Source: Improbicoccus pseudotrichonymphae (lineage in GTDB: Bacteria > Bacillota > Clostridia > Oscillospirales > Acutalibacteraceae). From it: 64,000 bases of DNA. The number at the start of each line of letters is the position of its first letter. Position 1 is the first letter of the stretch. The stretch lies in NCBI GenBank assembly GCA_036322855.1, contig AP027924.1:744001-808000 (forward strand). The letters are read 5' to 3'. A model generated the notes under the pieces. The model had not been told where the DNA came from. It searched no databases and saw nothing but the letters and a program-made list of their open reading frames with translations. Positions 9,079 to 19,207 of this stretch are shown here, in pieces. Position numbers and translations under genes: made by a program.

Positions 9079-9468
9079 TTGATAAAAGGTTGGAGTTTTC
9101 CCGTAGATGTAGATAAAAAAACAGGAAGAATTAAAACCGTTACAGATAATGAAAATATTAAACAATCTGTAAGTATAATATTAAAAACGGAGATTTCCGA
9201 AAGGAAAATAATAAGAAATTTTGGGTTTGATTTGCGTTCATTTATGTTTGGAATAGTTAACCCCAATTATATTTCTTCGTTTAAAAAATCTATCGAATCG
9301 GCCATAAATAACTGGGAAGAACATATCACGAATTTAGAAATTAATATTAGATATATTGCCGAATCAGTTTCTAAAATAGAAGCTCAGATAAGTTATGTTA
9401 CCGACTTGGCTCCTACTCCAGAAACAACAAAAAAGATATTCAGCCTGAATGAGTCTTATGAAAATTAA
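9079..9468 (+). CDS. Baseplate wedge protein, gp25/GPW family
   Basis: 129 residues with the gp25-lysozyme-like fold pattern of baseplate wedge proteins: start IKGWSFPVDVD, then NENIKQSVSIILKTEISERK, NFGFDLRSFMFG and a C-terminal beta segment. It nucleates sheath assembly in T4-like tails and injection systems. TTG start, 15 bases after the spike gene and 9 before the first J-like gene. Confidence 0.85.
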   Translation: MIKGWSFPVDVDKKTGRIKTVTDNENIKQSVSIILKTEISERKIIRNFGFDLRSFMFGIVNPNYISSFKKSIESAINNWEEHITNLEINIRYIAESVSKIEAQISYVTDLAPTPETTKKIFSLNESYEN

Positions 9469-9477
9469 AAATGCGAG

Positions 9478-12400
9478 GTGAAAAGAATAGAAAATTATCC
9501 TAAATTTGATGAAAGAAATTATGAAGTCTTATTTGAAGAATTTAAAAATTTGGCGAAAAGCTATACTCCGGAATGGAATTTTAACGAATATAGTTCTGAT
9601 TTTGGAGTTACACTTGCGCAGATTTTTTGTAATATCCTGGAAAATAATATTGATTTGCTTAATATCAATTTGAGTAATTATTATGTTGCTTTTTTAAATA
9701 TTATAGGTGTATATCCAAGTCCATCTAAACCAGCCTATGGTTTTGTTAAAATTAACACGGTGGCAAACACCGGTAACGCCTATATAAAAAAAGGCAAAAA
9801 AATGGTAGCTTTTGACGAAAAAGACCAGGAAATCGTTTTTGAAACCGAAGAAGATCTGTTCGCAATTAATGCAGCTTTAAAAAATATATTTTTTGTAGAT
9901 GCATTATTTAATGACGGCACAATTGCCAAAGTTTTAAACAAGGACAAGAATATTGTGCCATTTAAAGTTTTTAATTTTGATAATTTAGAAAATCTTAATA
10001 AAAGATGGATATATTTTGATGACCCAATTATTTTTAATACAAACGAAACTGAATGTGATTTTTATTTTTATAACAAATTTTCTTCGTCTCAAGAGAAAAA
10101 TTTTTTAGATTTATTCTCGTCGCCTAAAGCATTATGGCAATACTACGATGGATTAATATGGCGAAACATAACAAATGCGAGAGCGACATCATATGGCGGC
10201 ATAAAAATAGCTTTCTCGGGCAAGATCGAAATTTTAAATTTAATGAATAAAACTTCTCGTTTTATAAGATGTAAACCAGGTACGTCCGAGGAAATAAAAT
10301 TAACCAGCATTTGTTATCACCCTTGCGAAAAAATACTAGCCCCGGATAAATTATATTCGGAAAATGAAGAAATAGAAAATAACAATTGTTCGCCATTTGG
10401 CGAAAGATTGGCAATGCACAAATGTTTTTATATAAAATCAGACGAAGCTTTTAGTAAGATTGGATCCAAAATAGAAATCAAAGTTGAAGTTAAATTTATA
10501 AAATTCGAATCCGAAATTAAAGAAACAATAAAAAATTATAGATTTATGATGAGTGACTTAGACTTTGCCGAAACTATGCCATCTAATTCATCCATAGAAG
10601 AAATTGTTTGGGAATATTGGAATGGTAGAGGTTGGACAAGAATTTTATGCAAGTCACTAATAGATGACGGTAATTTTTCAGAAAATATGAAAAACATTGA
10701 TTCCGGAAAAATTTTCAAACCATTTGACGAAACAAAAAAAATAATAATCAGTTTTCATTGTCCTGAAAATATAAAAAGTATAACAGTGAATTCTGAGGTT
10801 GGTTATTTTATTCGGGCGAGAATATCAAAAATAAATAATTCTTATGATTCAATGTCGACCCATATAATTCCTATCGTAAATACGATTTCCATAAAATATT
10901 TTTATGAAGAATCAATAAAATTTAAAAATATTTTTATAGAATATGGTACAGAAAACAGAATAGTTAATTTCAATGACGAAAATATTTTAACATCTTTAAT
11001 TAAAAAGATAGAAGACGAACATCCCGCTATTTATTTTTGTTTTGATGAACCTTTAACAGAAGATATAGTAAGAATTTTTTTTGACATAGAAGACGGTTTT
11101 GGCGAAATTGAAAATTTAGCGTTTAAATGGGAATATTTTACAAAAACTCCAGAAAAAAATGACGAATGGTGCGTGATTAATGTTGTAGATTTAACAAAAG
11201 GATTTTGCCACAGCGAATCTGTTTCTTTATTCGGATGCAAAAACATGGAAAAAACCATACTTTTCGGCATGGAAGGTTTTTTTATAAGAATTATCAATAT
11301 TGATGATAAACTAAGAAATTTGCCAGATAAATCAAAACCTTTGATAAAAGACATAAAAATAAATGTGGCTAAAGTAGTTCAAAAATCAACATATGAGCCT
11401 CAATATTTTTCAATTCAGTATGGCGAAGAAAACAAACATATTTTACTGCCTGACAAGAATTTGTTCGAAGTAAATGTTTGGGTTAATGAATTTGGTAAAT
11501 TATCAACTTCGGAAAATGAAAAATTTATAGCCGGTGACGGGATAATTTCAAAAATAGAAAGAGATAAATTTGATAATATAGAGAAAATCTGGGTTAAGTG
11601 GCATAAAATTGACAATATTTTAAATTCTGGTCCAAAAGACAGAGTTTATGAGGTAGATTTCATCAATTCGCAAATAATTTTCGGCGATAATAAAAACGGG
11701 AAAATTCCTCCCGAACAAGACGATGACAGTATCAAGGTTGAATATAGCTCGTGCGAAGGGGCACGCGGAAATATAGATGAATATAAAATAAATGATTTTT
11801 CCTCCGTCGTGCCTCACGTTTCTAACGTTGTTAATTTTAAATCTTTTATAGGCGGTACCGACCCAGAAAGCATAGAACAAGCAGCCAAAAAAATGTTTAG
11901 TAAAATTTGCGGAGCAGGAAAAATAATTTCTTTTTCTGATTTTGAAAATTCTATTTTGTCTAATGATAGTAGCATAGATAAAATAAGATGCGAGGCGCAT
12001 ATTAATAAATATGGAGAAAAAAGCATAGGTGATTTTTGCATTTGTGTTTTACCAAAAAATTTTCCATGCGGTTATGAAAAATTTGAAAGCATAAAAAATA
12101 GAATCCTGAGTTTTTTGAAAAAAAATTCATCTGTTTCCTTTTTTTGTTTCAGCAAAAATATATATGTATTTGAAGTTTTTTATGTAGAAACCAACATAAA
12201 TTTAGATATTATCATAGATGATTTTAATTTTTATCAGCACGTTTATAAAAATGTTGAATATGAAATAAAAAAATTTTTAGATCCAATTAGGGGCGGGTTT
12301 TCCAAAGATGGTTGGAAAATAGGGGATATTATAGATGAAAATTTTATAAGAAACTGCATAAAAAAAGTAAAACATATAAAATTGGTAAAAAATTTGATTT

Positions 12401-12522
12401 TATTTTTTAAAATACTCGCAAAAGAAGGGCGCAAAGATATTTCATATGAAGATTTGAAAAAGATAAAATTTATAATTCCAATTTTTGGTAAGCTTAAAAT
12501 AAATTTGGAAGTGTTACCATGA
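9478..12522 (+). CDS. Baseplate J-like protein 1 (Afp11-type)
   Basis: 1014-residue baseplate component. The first part (ERNYEVLFEEFKNLAKSYTP...) and the C-terminal third, with GGTDPESIEQAAKK, are typical of the long baseplate J-like proteins of injection systems. The pattern IIFGDNKNGKIPPEQDD is also a J-family hallmark. GTG start; the stop overlaps the next ATG by four bases (ATGA), so the two proteins are translationally coupled. Confidence 0.8.
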   Translation: MKRIENYPKFDERNYEVLFEEFKNLAKSYTPEWNFNEYSSDFGVTLAQIFCNILENNIDLLNINLSNYYVAFLNIIGVYPSPSKPAYGFVKINTVANTGNAYIKKGKKMVAFDEKDQEIVFETEEDLFAINAALKNIFFVDALFNDGTIAKVLNKDKNIVPFKVFNFDNLENLNKRWIYFDDPIIFNTNETECDFYFYNKFSSSQEKNFLDLFSSPKALWQYYDGLIWRNITNARATSYGGIKIAFSGKIEILNLMNKTSRFIRCKPGTSEEIKLTSICYHPCEKILAPDKLYSENEEIENNNCSPFGERLAMHKCFYIKSDEAFSKIGSKIEIKVEVKFIKFESEIKETIKNYRFMMSDLDFAETMPSNSSIEEIVWEYWNGRGWTRILCKSLIDDGNFSENMKNIDSGKIFKPFDETKKIIISFHCPENIKSITVNSEVGYFIRARISKINNSYDSMSTHIIPIVNTISIKYFYEESIKFKNIFIEYGTENRIVNFNDENILTSLIKKIEDEHPAIYFCFDEPLTEDIVRIFFDIEDGFGEIENLAFKWEYFTKTPEKNDEWCVINVVDLTKGFCHSESVSLFGCKNMEKTILFGMEGFFIRIINIDDKLRNLPDKSKPLIKDIKINVAKVVQKSTYEPQYFSIQYGEENKHILLPDKNLFEVNVWVNEFGKLSTSENEKFIAGDGIISKIERDKFDNIEKIWVKWHKIDNILNSGPKDRVYEVDFINSQIIFGDNKNGKIPPEQDDDSIKVEYSSCEGARGNIDEYKINDFSSVVPHVSNVVNFKSFIGGTDPESIEQAAKKMFSKICGAGKIISFSDFENSILSNDSSIDKIRCEAHINKYGEKSIGDFCICVLPKNFPCGYEKFESIKNRILSFLKKNSSVSFFCFSKNIYVFEVFYVETNINLDIIIDDFNFYQHVYKNVEYEIKKFLDPIRGGFSKDGWKIGDIIDENFIRNCIKKVKHIKLVKNLILFFKILAKEGRKDISYEDLKKIKFIIPIFGKLKINLEVLP

Positions 12523-14684
12523 TAAAACTAAAAAATTTTGATGAACAAAACATAGAAGAAATATTAAACGACGCTAAAAATAAAATAAATTATTTTAATC
12601 CCGAGTGGACATATAAGGGTGAATCAGACCCTGGAATTACTATTCTGGAGCTTTTGGTTTGGTTTATTAAAATTCAGCGTGAATACATTAATCAGATATC
12701 TCCGATGGCGGAAATGAAATTATTAAAGCTTCTCGGAATAAAACCGAAAAGAAATTGTGGTTCAAAAACTTTAATAAATATAAATATCAAAAATTCGAAT
12801 GTTTTTTTCGCGAACATACCAAAGGGCACCAAATTTTTGGCAGATGAACTTATATTTGAAAATAAAGAACAAGAATATTTATTAAATTCCAAGATTGTAA
12901 GTGTGAAATTTAATAATCCGGAATTTGTTTCGGAAATAAAATATGATAAGTTTCACGAACAAAAGAGTTTTTACATTTTTGGTAATGAATTAAGTTTTAA
13001 AAGTGATTCAAATAACTCAAAACGTGAATTTTATATTAATTTTGATAGAAAAATACCAAAAAACAAAAAAATAAATATTTATTTTGAGGTATTTTCAGAA
13101 AATCTAATCAAAAAAAATCCAGTAAACAATGACGATTTATTTGAACCATTGTCTTATGTAAAATGGGAATTTTATGGCACAAAAAATTCCGTATTGGGTT
13201 GGCACGAAATAGAAATCAAAGATTTTACCTACGGTTTTTTGTTTTCGGGAATAGTAAGTTTTAAAATGTCCGGTCGAACAAAAAAATTTAATAGTTCTGA
13301 TTATTATTCCATAAAAGTTACTTTTTTAAAATCCGATCATATTTTTTGTCCACAAATTACTAAAATAATACCCAATGTATTCGAAGTCGAGCAAATAGAT
13401 ACACATTGCGAGAAAGTAATATTTAAAAAGAACGAATTTACAAATAAAAAGATTGAAGTTTTTACGCACCTTTCTCTTTACGGAAATATAATAATTTACA
13501 AAAAAGATAAGTCTAAAATGTGGGTGCAATTTGAAAAAATTAAGATATCTAGAAATATATTCAAAGGTAGCACTCAAATTGTGTTTGAAAATATTGATTT
13601 CTTGGATGATTTTGAATCAAATGATGAAGTATTGATGGTTGTTTCATATTCAAATTATATAAAATCACAAATGGTAATAGGCCACGGAAGTGGGTTTTCG
13701 TCGCAGTTATTTAACGTGACTTATAAAAATACGCCTGTTTTTGAAAATTTTGAGCTAATGGTGGGAGAAGAAAAGGATGACAAAATAGGTTTTGAAATAT
13801 GGAAAAGAACAGATGATTTTTTTTCATGTGGTAAAAATGACAAAAAATTTGTTTTTGAAGAAAATATAAGTTCAATAATTTTTGGAGACAATGTAAATGG
13901 AAAATATCCAAAAAATTGTAAAAACAGCATACGGATTTGTAGTATTGCTTTTACTTCAGAAGAAATGTCGAATATCAAATCCGGAATGATAAACTCATTG
14001 GAAAGCGAGAACTATATTCTAAGAAATTCTGAAATAATTCAATTAACAGACGCAAAAGGCGGACGAAAAAACGAAAAATTATCAGATATTAAAAAAAGAG
14101 CTTTAAAATTATTTGCCGATAAAGAAAATATTATTACACTAGACGATTACAAGAAGGTTATTAAAAAAACGCCGGGTTTATCGATTAAAAATCTAAAAAT
14201 AATACCCGCGCTCAATAACGAAGGGAATTTTTGTTCGAGATTTATATATGTAGTTGTTATTTGCGAAAATATGAAATATCTACCCGAAAGCTATAAAAAA
14301 AACGTAATGAACCAAATAGAAAAACGCAGATTGGTTTGTACGGCTTTAAAAATAATCGACGCCGATTATATATACGTAACAATCGACGCTGAAATCTATA
14401 CTAAACCAAAATTTAAAGCAAGCACCGATGTTATTGAAGAGAAAATAAAAAAATTTTTTGAAGAAATTAATTTAGAGATGGGCAAAATTTTGAATTATGT
14501 AGATGTTCATGAGCAAGTAAATAAAGTAGAATTCGTACATTTTATAAAATATTTAAATATAAAAACGGACCGAAAACACACAAATTTAATGAATAATTCA
14601 AACAATATAATAGCTCCACCAAACGGTGTATATATTCTCGAAAAAATAAATGTTGAATATTTAGTTAGCGTAAATTTTAGATAA
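12519..14684 (+). CDS. Baseplate J-like protein 2 (Afp12-type)
   Basis: 721-residue partner of the preceding baseplate protein. The N-terminus (ITILELLVWFIKIQREYINQI) and the middle motif IIFGDNVNGKYPKN, followed by DAKGGRKNEKLSDIKKRA, are typical of this second J-like subunit in phage-tail-like injection systems. Last gene of the plus-strand block. No PAAR, LysM, fibre, tape-measure or AAA-ATPase gene follows; the locus continues with spoIIID. Confidence 0.8.
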   Translation: MIKLKNFDEQNIEEILNDAKNKINYFNPEWTYKGESDPGITILELLVWFIKIQREYINQISPMAEMKLLKLLGIKPKRNCGSKTLININIKNSNVFFANIPKGTKFLADELIFENKEQEYLLNSKIVSVKFNNPEFVSEIKYDKFHEQKSFYIFGNELSFKSDSNNSKREFYINFDRKIPKNKKINIYFEVFSENLIKKNPVNNDDLFEPLSYVKWEFYGTKNSVLGWHEIEIKDFTYGFLFSGIVSFKMSGRTKKFNSSDYYSIKVTFLKSDHIFCPQITKIIPNVFEVEQIDTHCEKVIFKKNEFTNKKIEVFTHLSLYGNIIIYKKDKSKMWVQFEKIKISRNIFKGSTQIVFENIDFLDDFESNDEVLMVVSYSNYIKSQMVIGHGSGFSSQLFNVTYKNTPVFENFELMVGEEKDDKIGFEIWKRTDDFFSCGKNDKKFVFEENISSIIFGDNVNGKYPKNCKNSIRICSIAFTSEEMSNIKSGMINSLESENYILRNSEIIQLTDAKGGRKNEKLSDIKKRALKLFADKENIITLDDYKKVIKKTPGLSIKNLKIIPALNNEGNFCSRFIYVVVICENMKYLPESYKKNVMNQIEKRRLVCTALKIIDADYIYVTIDAEIYTKPKFKASTDVIEEKIKKFFEEINLEMGKILNYVDVHEQVNKVEFVHFIKYLNIKTDRKHTNLMNNSNNIIAPPNGVYILEKINVEYLVSVNFR

Positions 14685-14691
14685 TTTATTA

Positions 14692-14743
14692 GACTTGTCC
14701 TGCATCAAAATTTGCAAAAAATAACTCAGTTTCAGGATAAGTC
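14692..14743. repeat. Short inverted-repeat element after the baseplate block
   Basis: GACTTGTCCTG and CAGGATAAGTC form imperfect inverted ends 52 bases apart, starting seven bases after the baseplate stop codon. It looks like an IS-end or tiny MITE remnant and could also act as a terminator stem. Confidence 0.5.
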
Positions 14744-14820
14744 CTATTATATTTTTTAAAATACTTCTAATTCTAAAATATGCTGAATATACATTAATTG
14801 AATCTGGTTTTTAGGTGATT

Positions 14821-15105
14821 ATGTTGAAATATTCAGTAAAAAATAGAGCTTTGGAATTAGGAGAATTTATAGTCAAAAACAAAACTACAATACGAGGTGC
14901 GGCTAAAATGTTCGGAATAAGTAAAAGCACCGTATATAAAGATGTTGCCCAACGTCTTAAAAAATTAAACAAAGAAATTTATTTGGATGTAAAAAATATA
15001 CTATACATAAATAAGTCTCAACGTCATATAAGAGGTGGCATTGCTACTAAAAATAAATACTTAAAGAAATATCAAAATAGTTGCATTTCAAATATTTGCA
15101 GTTAA
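14821..15105 (+). CDS. spoIIID: Sporulation transcriptional regulator SpoIIID
   Basis: Small DNA-binding regulator of mother-cell gene expression during sporulation. The N-terminal helix-turn-helix (TIRGAAKMFGISKSTVYKD) and the following ERL-like helix, then KSQRHIRGGIATKNKY, match Bacillus SpoIIID closely along its length. 94 residues. The ATG at 14821 is preferred over a GTG six bases earlier; AGGTG lies just before it. Confidence 0.92.
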   Translation: MLKYSVKNRALELGEFIVKNKTTIRGAAKMFGISKSTVYKDVAQRLKKLNKEIYLDVKNILYINKSQRHIRGGIATKNKYLKKYQNSCISNICS

Positions 15106-15167
15106 AATAGAACCGGTTTGCTTTATTAGCTGAATTTATTTAATAGATTATTATTTAGGTGTAAATT

Positions 15168-17525
15168 TTGAAGCTTGCTGTAATTTGTGGTGGCCCTTCG
15201 CCGGAACATAGTATTTCATTGAATTCTGCACGTTCTGTCTATGATGCTTTGTTTTCTCCCGACAATTTTCGCAACAACATCGAAATAAAGATAATTTTTA
15301 TAAACAAAAATTATGAAAAGTACTTGATAGATGAAGAATTTATTTATTCTAACACGGTGTTTGATTTTAATTTTAAATTAGAAGACAAAGATCGCCTAAA
15401 TAATAAAGAATTTCTTTCTTTTTTAAAAAGCTGTGATCTTGTTTTCCCTATTATGCATGGAATTTATTGCGAAGACGGCGAAATTCAGAAAACGTTCGAG
15501 AAAGAAAAGATATCTTTCGTAGGTTCTTCGTCAAAATCGTGTTATGATCTGTATAATAAAAAAAAATCCGATCTAATTTTAAAAGAAAACAATTACTTTA
15601 CTATTAAAAAATTGTTTTTGAATTTGGACGAAAATTCCGATTCTTTAGAAGATTTGATATCTGATTTTTTAAAAGAAAATAATTTAAAAAAAATAATTAT
15701 AAAGCCCGTCCAGGGGGGATCATCTTTAGGGGTAAGTTGTGCCGATAGTTTTGAAAAAATCCTAAACGTAGTAAGAAGTATGCATAAGAGTGGCGAAAAA
15801 AATTTAGTAATAGAAGAAATGTGTCAGGGAAAAGAATTTACAATAATAATAATTGAAAGTCATGTGAACAATGAACCGATTGCTTTAATTCCGATAGAAA
15901 TAGAAATCAAAGATTCTGAAAATTTGATATTTGACACAAGGCGTAAATATTTAGCGACAAACGAAACTCACTATCACTTTCCCCCAAGATTTTCCTATGA
16001 CTTAACTAACAAAATACGAGAACAATCGCAAAAACTCTTTAAACTTTTCAAGGCACGCGATTTTCTTAGGATCGATGGTTGGGTTTTAAATAACGACAAA
16101 TTGTATTTTTCAGATTTTAATCCAATAAGCGGCATGGAACAAAATAGTTTTATTTTTCAGCAAGCATCAAAAATAGGAATTAGCCACAAAAACATGATAA
16201 GTTATATAATAAAAAACTCTGCGATTCGAAATAACGTAGTTTTTGAGGAAGATAATGTAGACAATAATCGCGAAAAAAAGAAAGTTAATGTTTTATTCGG
16301 CGGAACAACGTCAGAACGTCAGGTTTCGTTGTTAAGCGGCTCAAACGTCTGGCTTAAATTACTTAAATCAAATAAATTTTCACCAAAACCCTTTCTTTTG
16401 TACAGTGAAAATTCTGAATTTTATGTGTTAGAGCTTTCCTATGATATGGTTTTGTATCATACTGTCGAGGAAATAATGTATCAGCATAAAAATAATAAAA
16501 CGGAAAATAAGTTTTTAGAATTAATAAATAAAATAAGAGAATCTTTGGGGTTGAGTGGAAAATATGACAAAAAGAAAAGTGAAATTTTAAAGATTAGTGA
16601 CTTTTTGGAAAAATCCAAAAGAGAGAATGCTTACATATTCTCAGCGTTGCATGGGGGTTTTGGAGAAAACGGTGAAATTCAAAACCTTTTTGAAAAATAC
16701 GGTTTAAAATTTAATGGGTCCGGTTCTGTAGCGTCCAAGATTTGTATGAACAAATTCGAAACAGGTCAGATAGTAAACTCTTTTGGTTTAAAAAAATTTA
16801 GAAGTGCCAAAAAAATCATATTTAATATCTTTGAAAAAACACCAAGTTGGCGGGAAATTAACGATTATATAGGCCAACAAGCAATAATTAAACCAAACGA
16901 CGATGGATGTTCCACCGGGGTTGTTCTGATTTCAAATGAAAAAGAGCTAGAGTTTTATATTAACTCCATTAAAAACAAAGATAAGTTCATAAAGAATAAT
17001 TCTTTTAAATTTCAAAACAGAAACATCATGCTTTCGTGCGCTTGTGAAAATTACCTAGTAGAAGAATTTATTAAAACGAATGAAATAAGAATCGAAAACA
17101 AAAGCGTTATTCTTAAAGATAGTGACGATTTTGTGGAGTTGACGATAGGTGTTATCGAAAAAGATGGGTTTTATCATGCTTTTAACCCGAGTATTACAAT
17201 AGCTGAATCAGGCGCATTATTAAGCGTAGAAGAAAAATTCCAAGGTGGGCAAGGAGTCAACATAACCCCGCCACCGGATTTTATAATAAGTAAAGATCTT
17301 TTAAAAACAATAAAATCAAATGTGGAAAAATTGTGCGAAAAAGTAAAAATAAAAGATTATTGCCGGATAGATCTGTTTGCCAACAATAAAACAAACGAAA
17401 TAGTAATAATAGAAATAAATACCTTACCGGCTTTGACTCCGTCGACTGTTTTGTTTCAACAAGCGGCGAAAGAACCTTCGCCCATCAATCCGCTGAATTT
17501 ATTGGAAAACATAATAAAGATTTAG
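15168..17525 (+). CDS. ddl: Tandem D-alanine-D-alanine ligase fusion
   Basis: 785 residues containing two complete-looking Ddl/ATP-grasp modules. Module 1 (about 1-360) starts KLAVICGGPSPEHSISLNSA and has KPVQGGSSLGV and RIDGW...FSDFNPISGMEQNS. Module 2 (about 370-785) starts KVNVLFGGTTSERQVSLLSG and has ALHGGFGENGEIQ, KPNDDGCSTGV and CRIDLF...IEINTLPALTPST. It makes the D-Ala-D-Ala (or a variant) end of peptidoglycan precursors. Each module alone is the size of a normal Ddl. TTG start with AGGTG upstream. The TAG stop is formed where a MITE has inserted, so the native end may differ slightly. Confidence 0.88.
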   Translation: MKLAVICGGPSPEHSISLNSARSVYDALFSPDNFRNNIEIKIIFINKNYEKYLIDEEFIYSNTVFDFNFKLEDKDRLNNKEFLSFLKSCDLVFPIMHGIYCEDGEIQKTFEKEKISFVGSSSKSCYDLYNKKKSDLILKENNYFTIKKLFLNLDENSDSLEDLISDFLKENNLKKIIIKPVQGGSSLGVSCADSFEKILNVVRSMHKSGEKNLVIEEMCQGKEFTIIIIESHVNNEPIALIPIEIEIKDSENLIFDTRRKYLATNETHYHFPPRFSYDLTNKIREQSQKLFKLFKARDFLRIDGWVLNNDKLYFSDFNPISGMEQNSFIFQQASKIGISHKNMISYIIKNSAIRNNVVFEEDNVDNNREKKKVNVLFGGTTSERQVSLLSGSNVWLKLLKSNKFSPKPFLLYSENSEFYVLELSYDMVLYHTVEEIMYQHKNNKTENKFLELINKIRESLGLSGKYDKKKSEILKISDFLEKSKRENAYIFSALHGGFGENGEIQNLFEKYGLKFNGSGSVASKICMNKFETGQIVNSFGLKKFRSAKKIIFNIFEKTPSWREINDYIGQQAIIKPNDDGCSTGVVLISNEKELEFYINSIKNKDKFIKNNSFKFQNRNIMLSCACENYLVEEFIKTNEIRIENKSVILKDSDDFVELTIGVIEKDGFYHAFNPSITIAESGALLSVEEKFQGGQGVNITPPPDFIISKDLLKTIKSNVEKLCEKVKIKDYCRIDLFANNKTNEIVIIEINTLPALTPSTVLFQQAAKEPSPINPLNLLENIIKI

Positions 17526-17685
17526 GTCCTGTTCCTACTATTGTTAAACAATCGCATTTTGTTAATTTTTTATATTAAATTGTGTTAAATTTTTTCATAA
17601 TACGTCAGTATTATTTCAAAAATTTGCCTTATTTAATTTAAAAATTATTCAAAAATCGATTATTTAAAATAGTAAGAACAGGACC
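17525..17685. mobile_element. 161-bp TA-flanked MITE, copy 1
   Basis: Terminal inverted repeats GGTCCTGTTCCTACTATT and AATAGTAAGAACAGGACC (imperfect), flanked by TA on both sides (17523-17524, 17686-17687). A second copy of identical length and opposite orientation lies at 48699-48859. TA flanks fit an IS630/Tc1-mariner-type origin. It has no coding capacity and fills the ddl-murC gap together with about 100 unremarkable AT-rich bases. Confidence 0.85.
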
Positions 17686-17791
17686 TAGTTTTGCATTGGA
17701 TTCTTTCCAAACCGGTATTTTCTAGAATTTTGAATTTAAGGATATCAAAGTACGTATTTGTGTATGATGAAATAATTTGAAAAAATTCTGT

Positions 17792-19189
17792 TTATGTAAC
17801 TTGTAACATATTAGAAAGGATCTCGTGGGCACAATCATCAACGTTTCCGGCACCTACCGTAAGCAATAAATCATTGTCTTTTAATTCAGGCACAACAAAT
17901 CTAGAAATTTCCGACAAACTTCCAACAAATCTGCAATTTTTAATCTTATTTCCCAGAGTTTTTGCACTTATTTCGTATACATTTATTTCTCTGGAAGCAA
18001 AAATATCGGCAATGATTACATTATCAAATTTAGAAAGTGATTTTACGAAATCATCCATCAGCAAAAAAGTACGTGAGAACGTATGAGGTTGAAATATAAT
18101 CCAAGATTCTCTGAATTTCATTGATGATATTGTATTGAATAAAGCGTCTATTTCGGTTGGATGATGAGCATAATCGTCTATTATTTTAATATTTCCCACT
18201 TGTCCTATTTTTTCAAATCTTCTCTTAACGCCTACAAAATCAGATAGGACTCGTGATGAAATTTCAATGTCAACCCCAAGCCGCTCGCAGGCAGAACTCG
18301 CAGCCAACGCATTTGAAATATTATGAATGCCCGGAATCTTAAGTTTTGTTTTTACCATTTTTTTTGAAAATTCAGATACCATGTCAAATTCATAAAACCC
18401 ATTGTTGTCAGATATTTCGTTTTGAGCATAAAAATTCAAATCTTTAAAATTTTCATTGTTTTTAATGCCATAAAAAACTTTATCTATATTAATTTCGCCG
18501 GTTATTTCAAGAGCATTGTAATTTTCGGAGTTTATAACAAGAATTTTTTTACATTTTTTTGCAAATTTTTTAAAAGACTTTTTTTCCGTTTCCATATCTT
18601 TGAAATAATCAAGATGATCATCGTCTATATTTAATATTATCCCCATGTATGGTTCTAAATCCAAGAAACTATCCATAAATTCGCAGGCTTCACAGACAGC
18701 AAATTCCGAATTTCCGTTTCGGTGATTTCTATCGTTTATTTTATTTTCGGCACCAACTATTGCCGTTGGATCTTTTCCCGCATTAATTAAAATTTCAGTT
18801 ATCATGGAAGAGGTTGTTGTTTTTCCGTGCGAACCGGAGACGGCCACCATTTTTGAAAATTGATTTACAAAATCCCCTAAAAATTTGCTTCTTTTAATCG
18901 TTATTATATTTTTTTCTTTTGCTGCTCTAATTTCCGGGTTATCATCGTGTACGGCCGCCGAATATACAACATAGTCAGCGTTGCCAATATTTGATCCCTT
19001 ATGGCCTATACTTATTTCAATACCCTTATCTTTCAATTTATCTGTTATATAAGATTCTTTTTCATCGGAACCACTTACTATAAAACCTCTCTCTTTGATA
19101 ATGCTAGCTAATGGTGCCATACCGGCACCACCTATCCCAATAAAATGAACATTTTTTTGAGACAAATTCAAATTTTCGAAAATATTCAT
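17792..19189 (-). CDS. murC: UDP-N-acetylmuramate-L-alanine ligase
   Basis: Cytoplasmic Mur ligase adding L-Ala to UDP-MurNAc. The N-terminal nucleotide-binding motif is FIGIGGAGMAPLA, the ATP-binding loop is SGSHGKTTTSSM, the central domain has NIDDDHLDYF, and the C-terminal domain has DDYAHHPTEI and FQPHTFSRT. 465 residues, normal. Last gene of a four-gene minus-strand run beginning with spoIIP. Confidence 0.96.
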   Translation of the reverse strand: MNIFENLNLSQKNVHFIGIGGAGMAPLASIIKERGFIVSGSDEKESYITDKLKDKGIEISIGHKGSNIGNADYVVYSAAVHDDNPEIRAAKEKNIITIKRSKFLGDFVNQFSKMVAVSGSHGKTTTSSMITEILINAGKDPTAIVGAENKINDRNHRNGNSEFAVCEACEFMDSFLDLEPYMGIILNIDDDHLDYFKDMETEKKSFKKFAKKCKKILVINSENYNALEITGEINIDKVFYGIKNNENFKDLNFYAQNEISDNNGFYEFDMVSEFSKKMVKTKLKIPGIHNISNALAASSACERLGVDIEISSRVLSDFVGVKRRFEKIGQVGNIKIIDDYAHHPTEIDALFNTISSMKFRESWIIFQPHTFSRTFLLMDDFVKSLSKFDNVIIADIFASREINVYEISAKTLGNKIKNCRFVGSLSEISRFVVPELKDNDLLLTVGAGNVDDCAHEILSNMLQVT

Positions 19190-19207
19190 AAAATACCCCT
19201 ATAGTTT

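Noticed and set aside
11620..12041. Antisense ORFs of 75-126 codons inside the baseplate gene
   Set aside because: Opposite strand of a clear J-like coding sequence with no ribosome binding sites.
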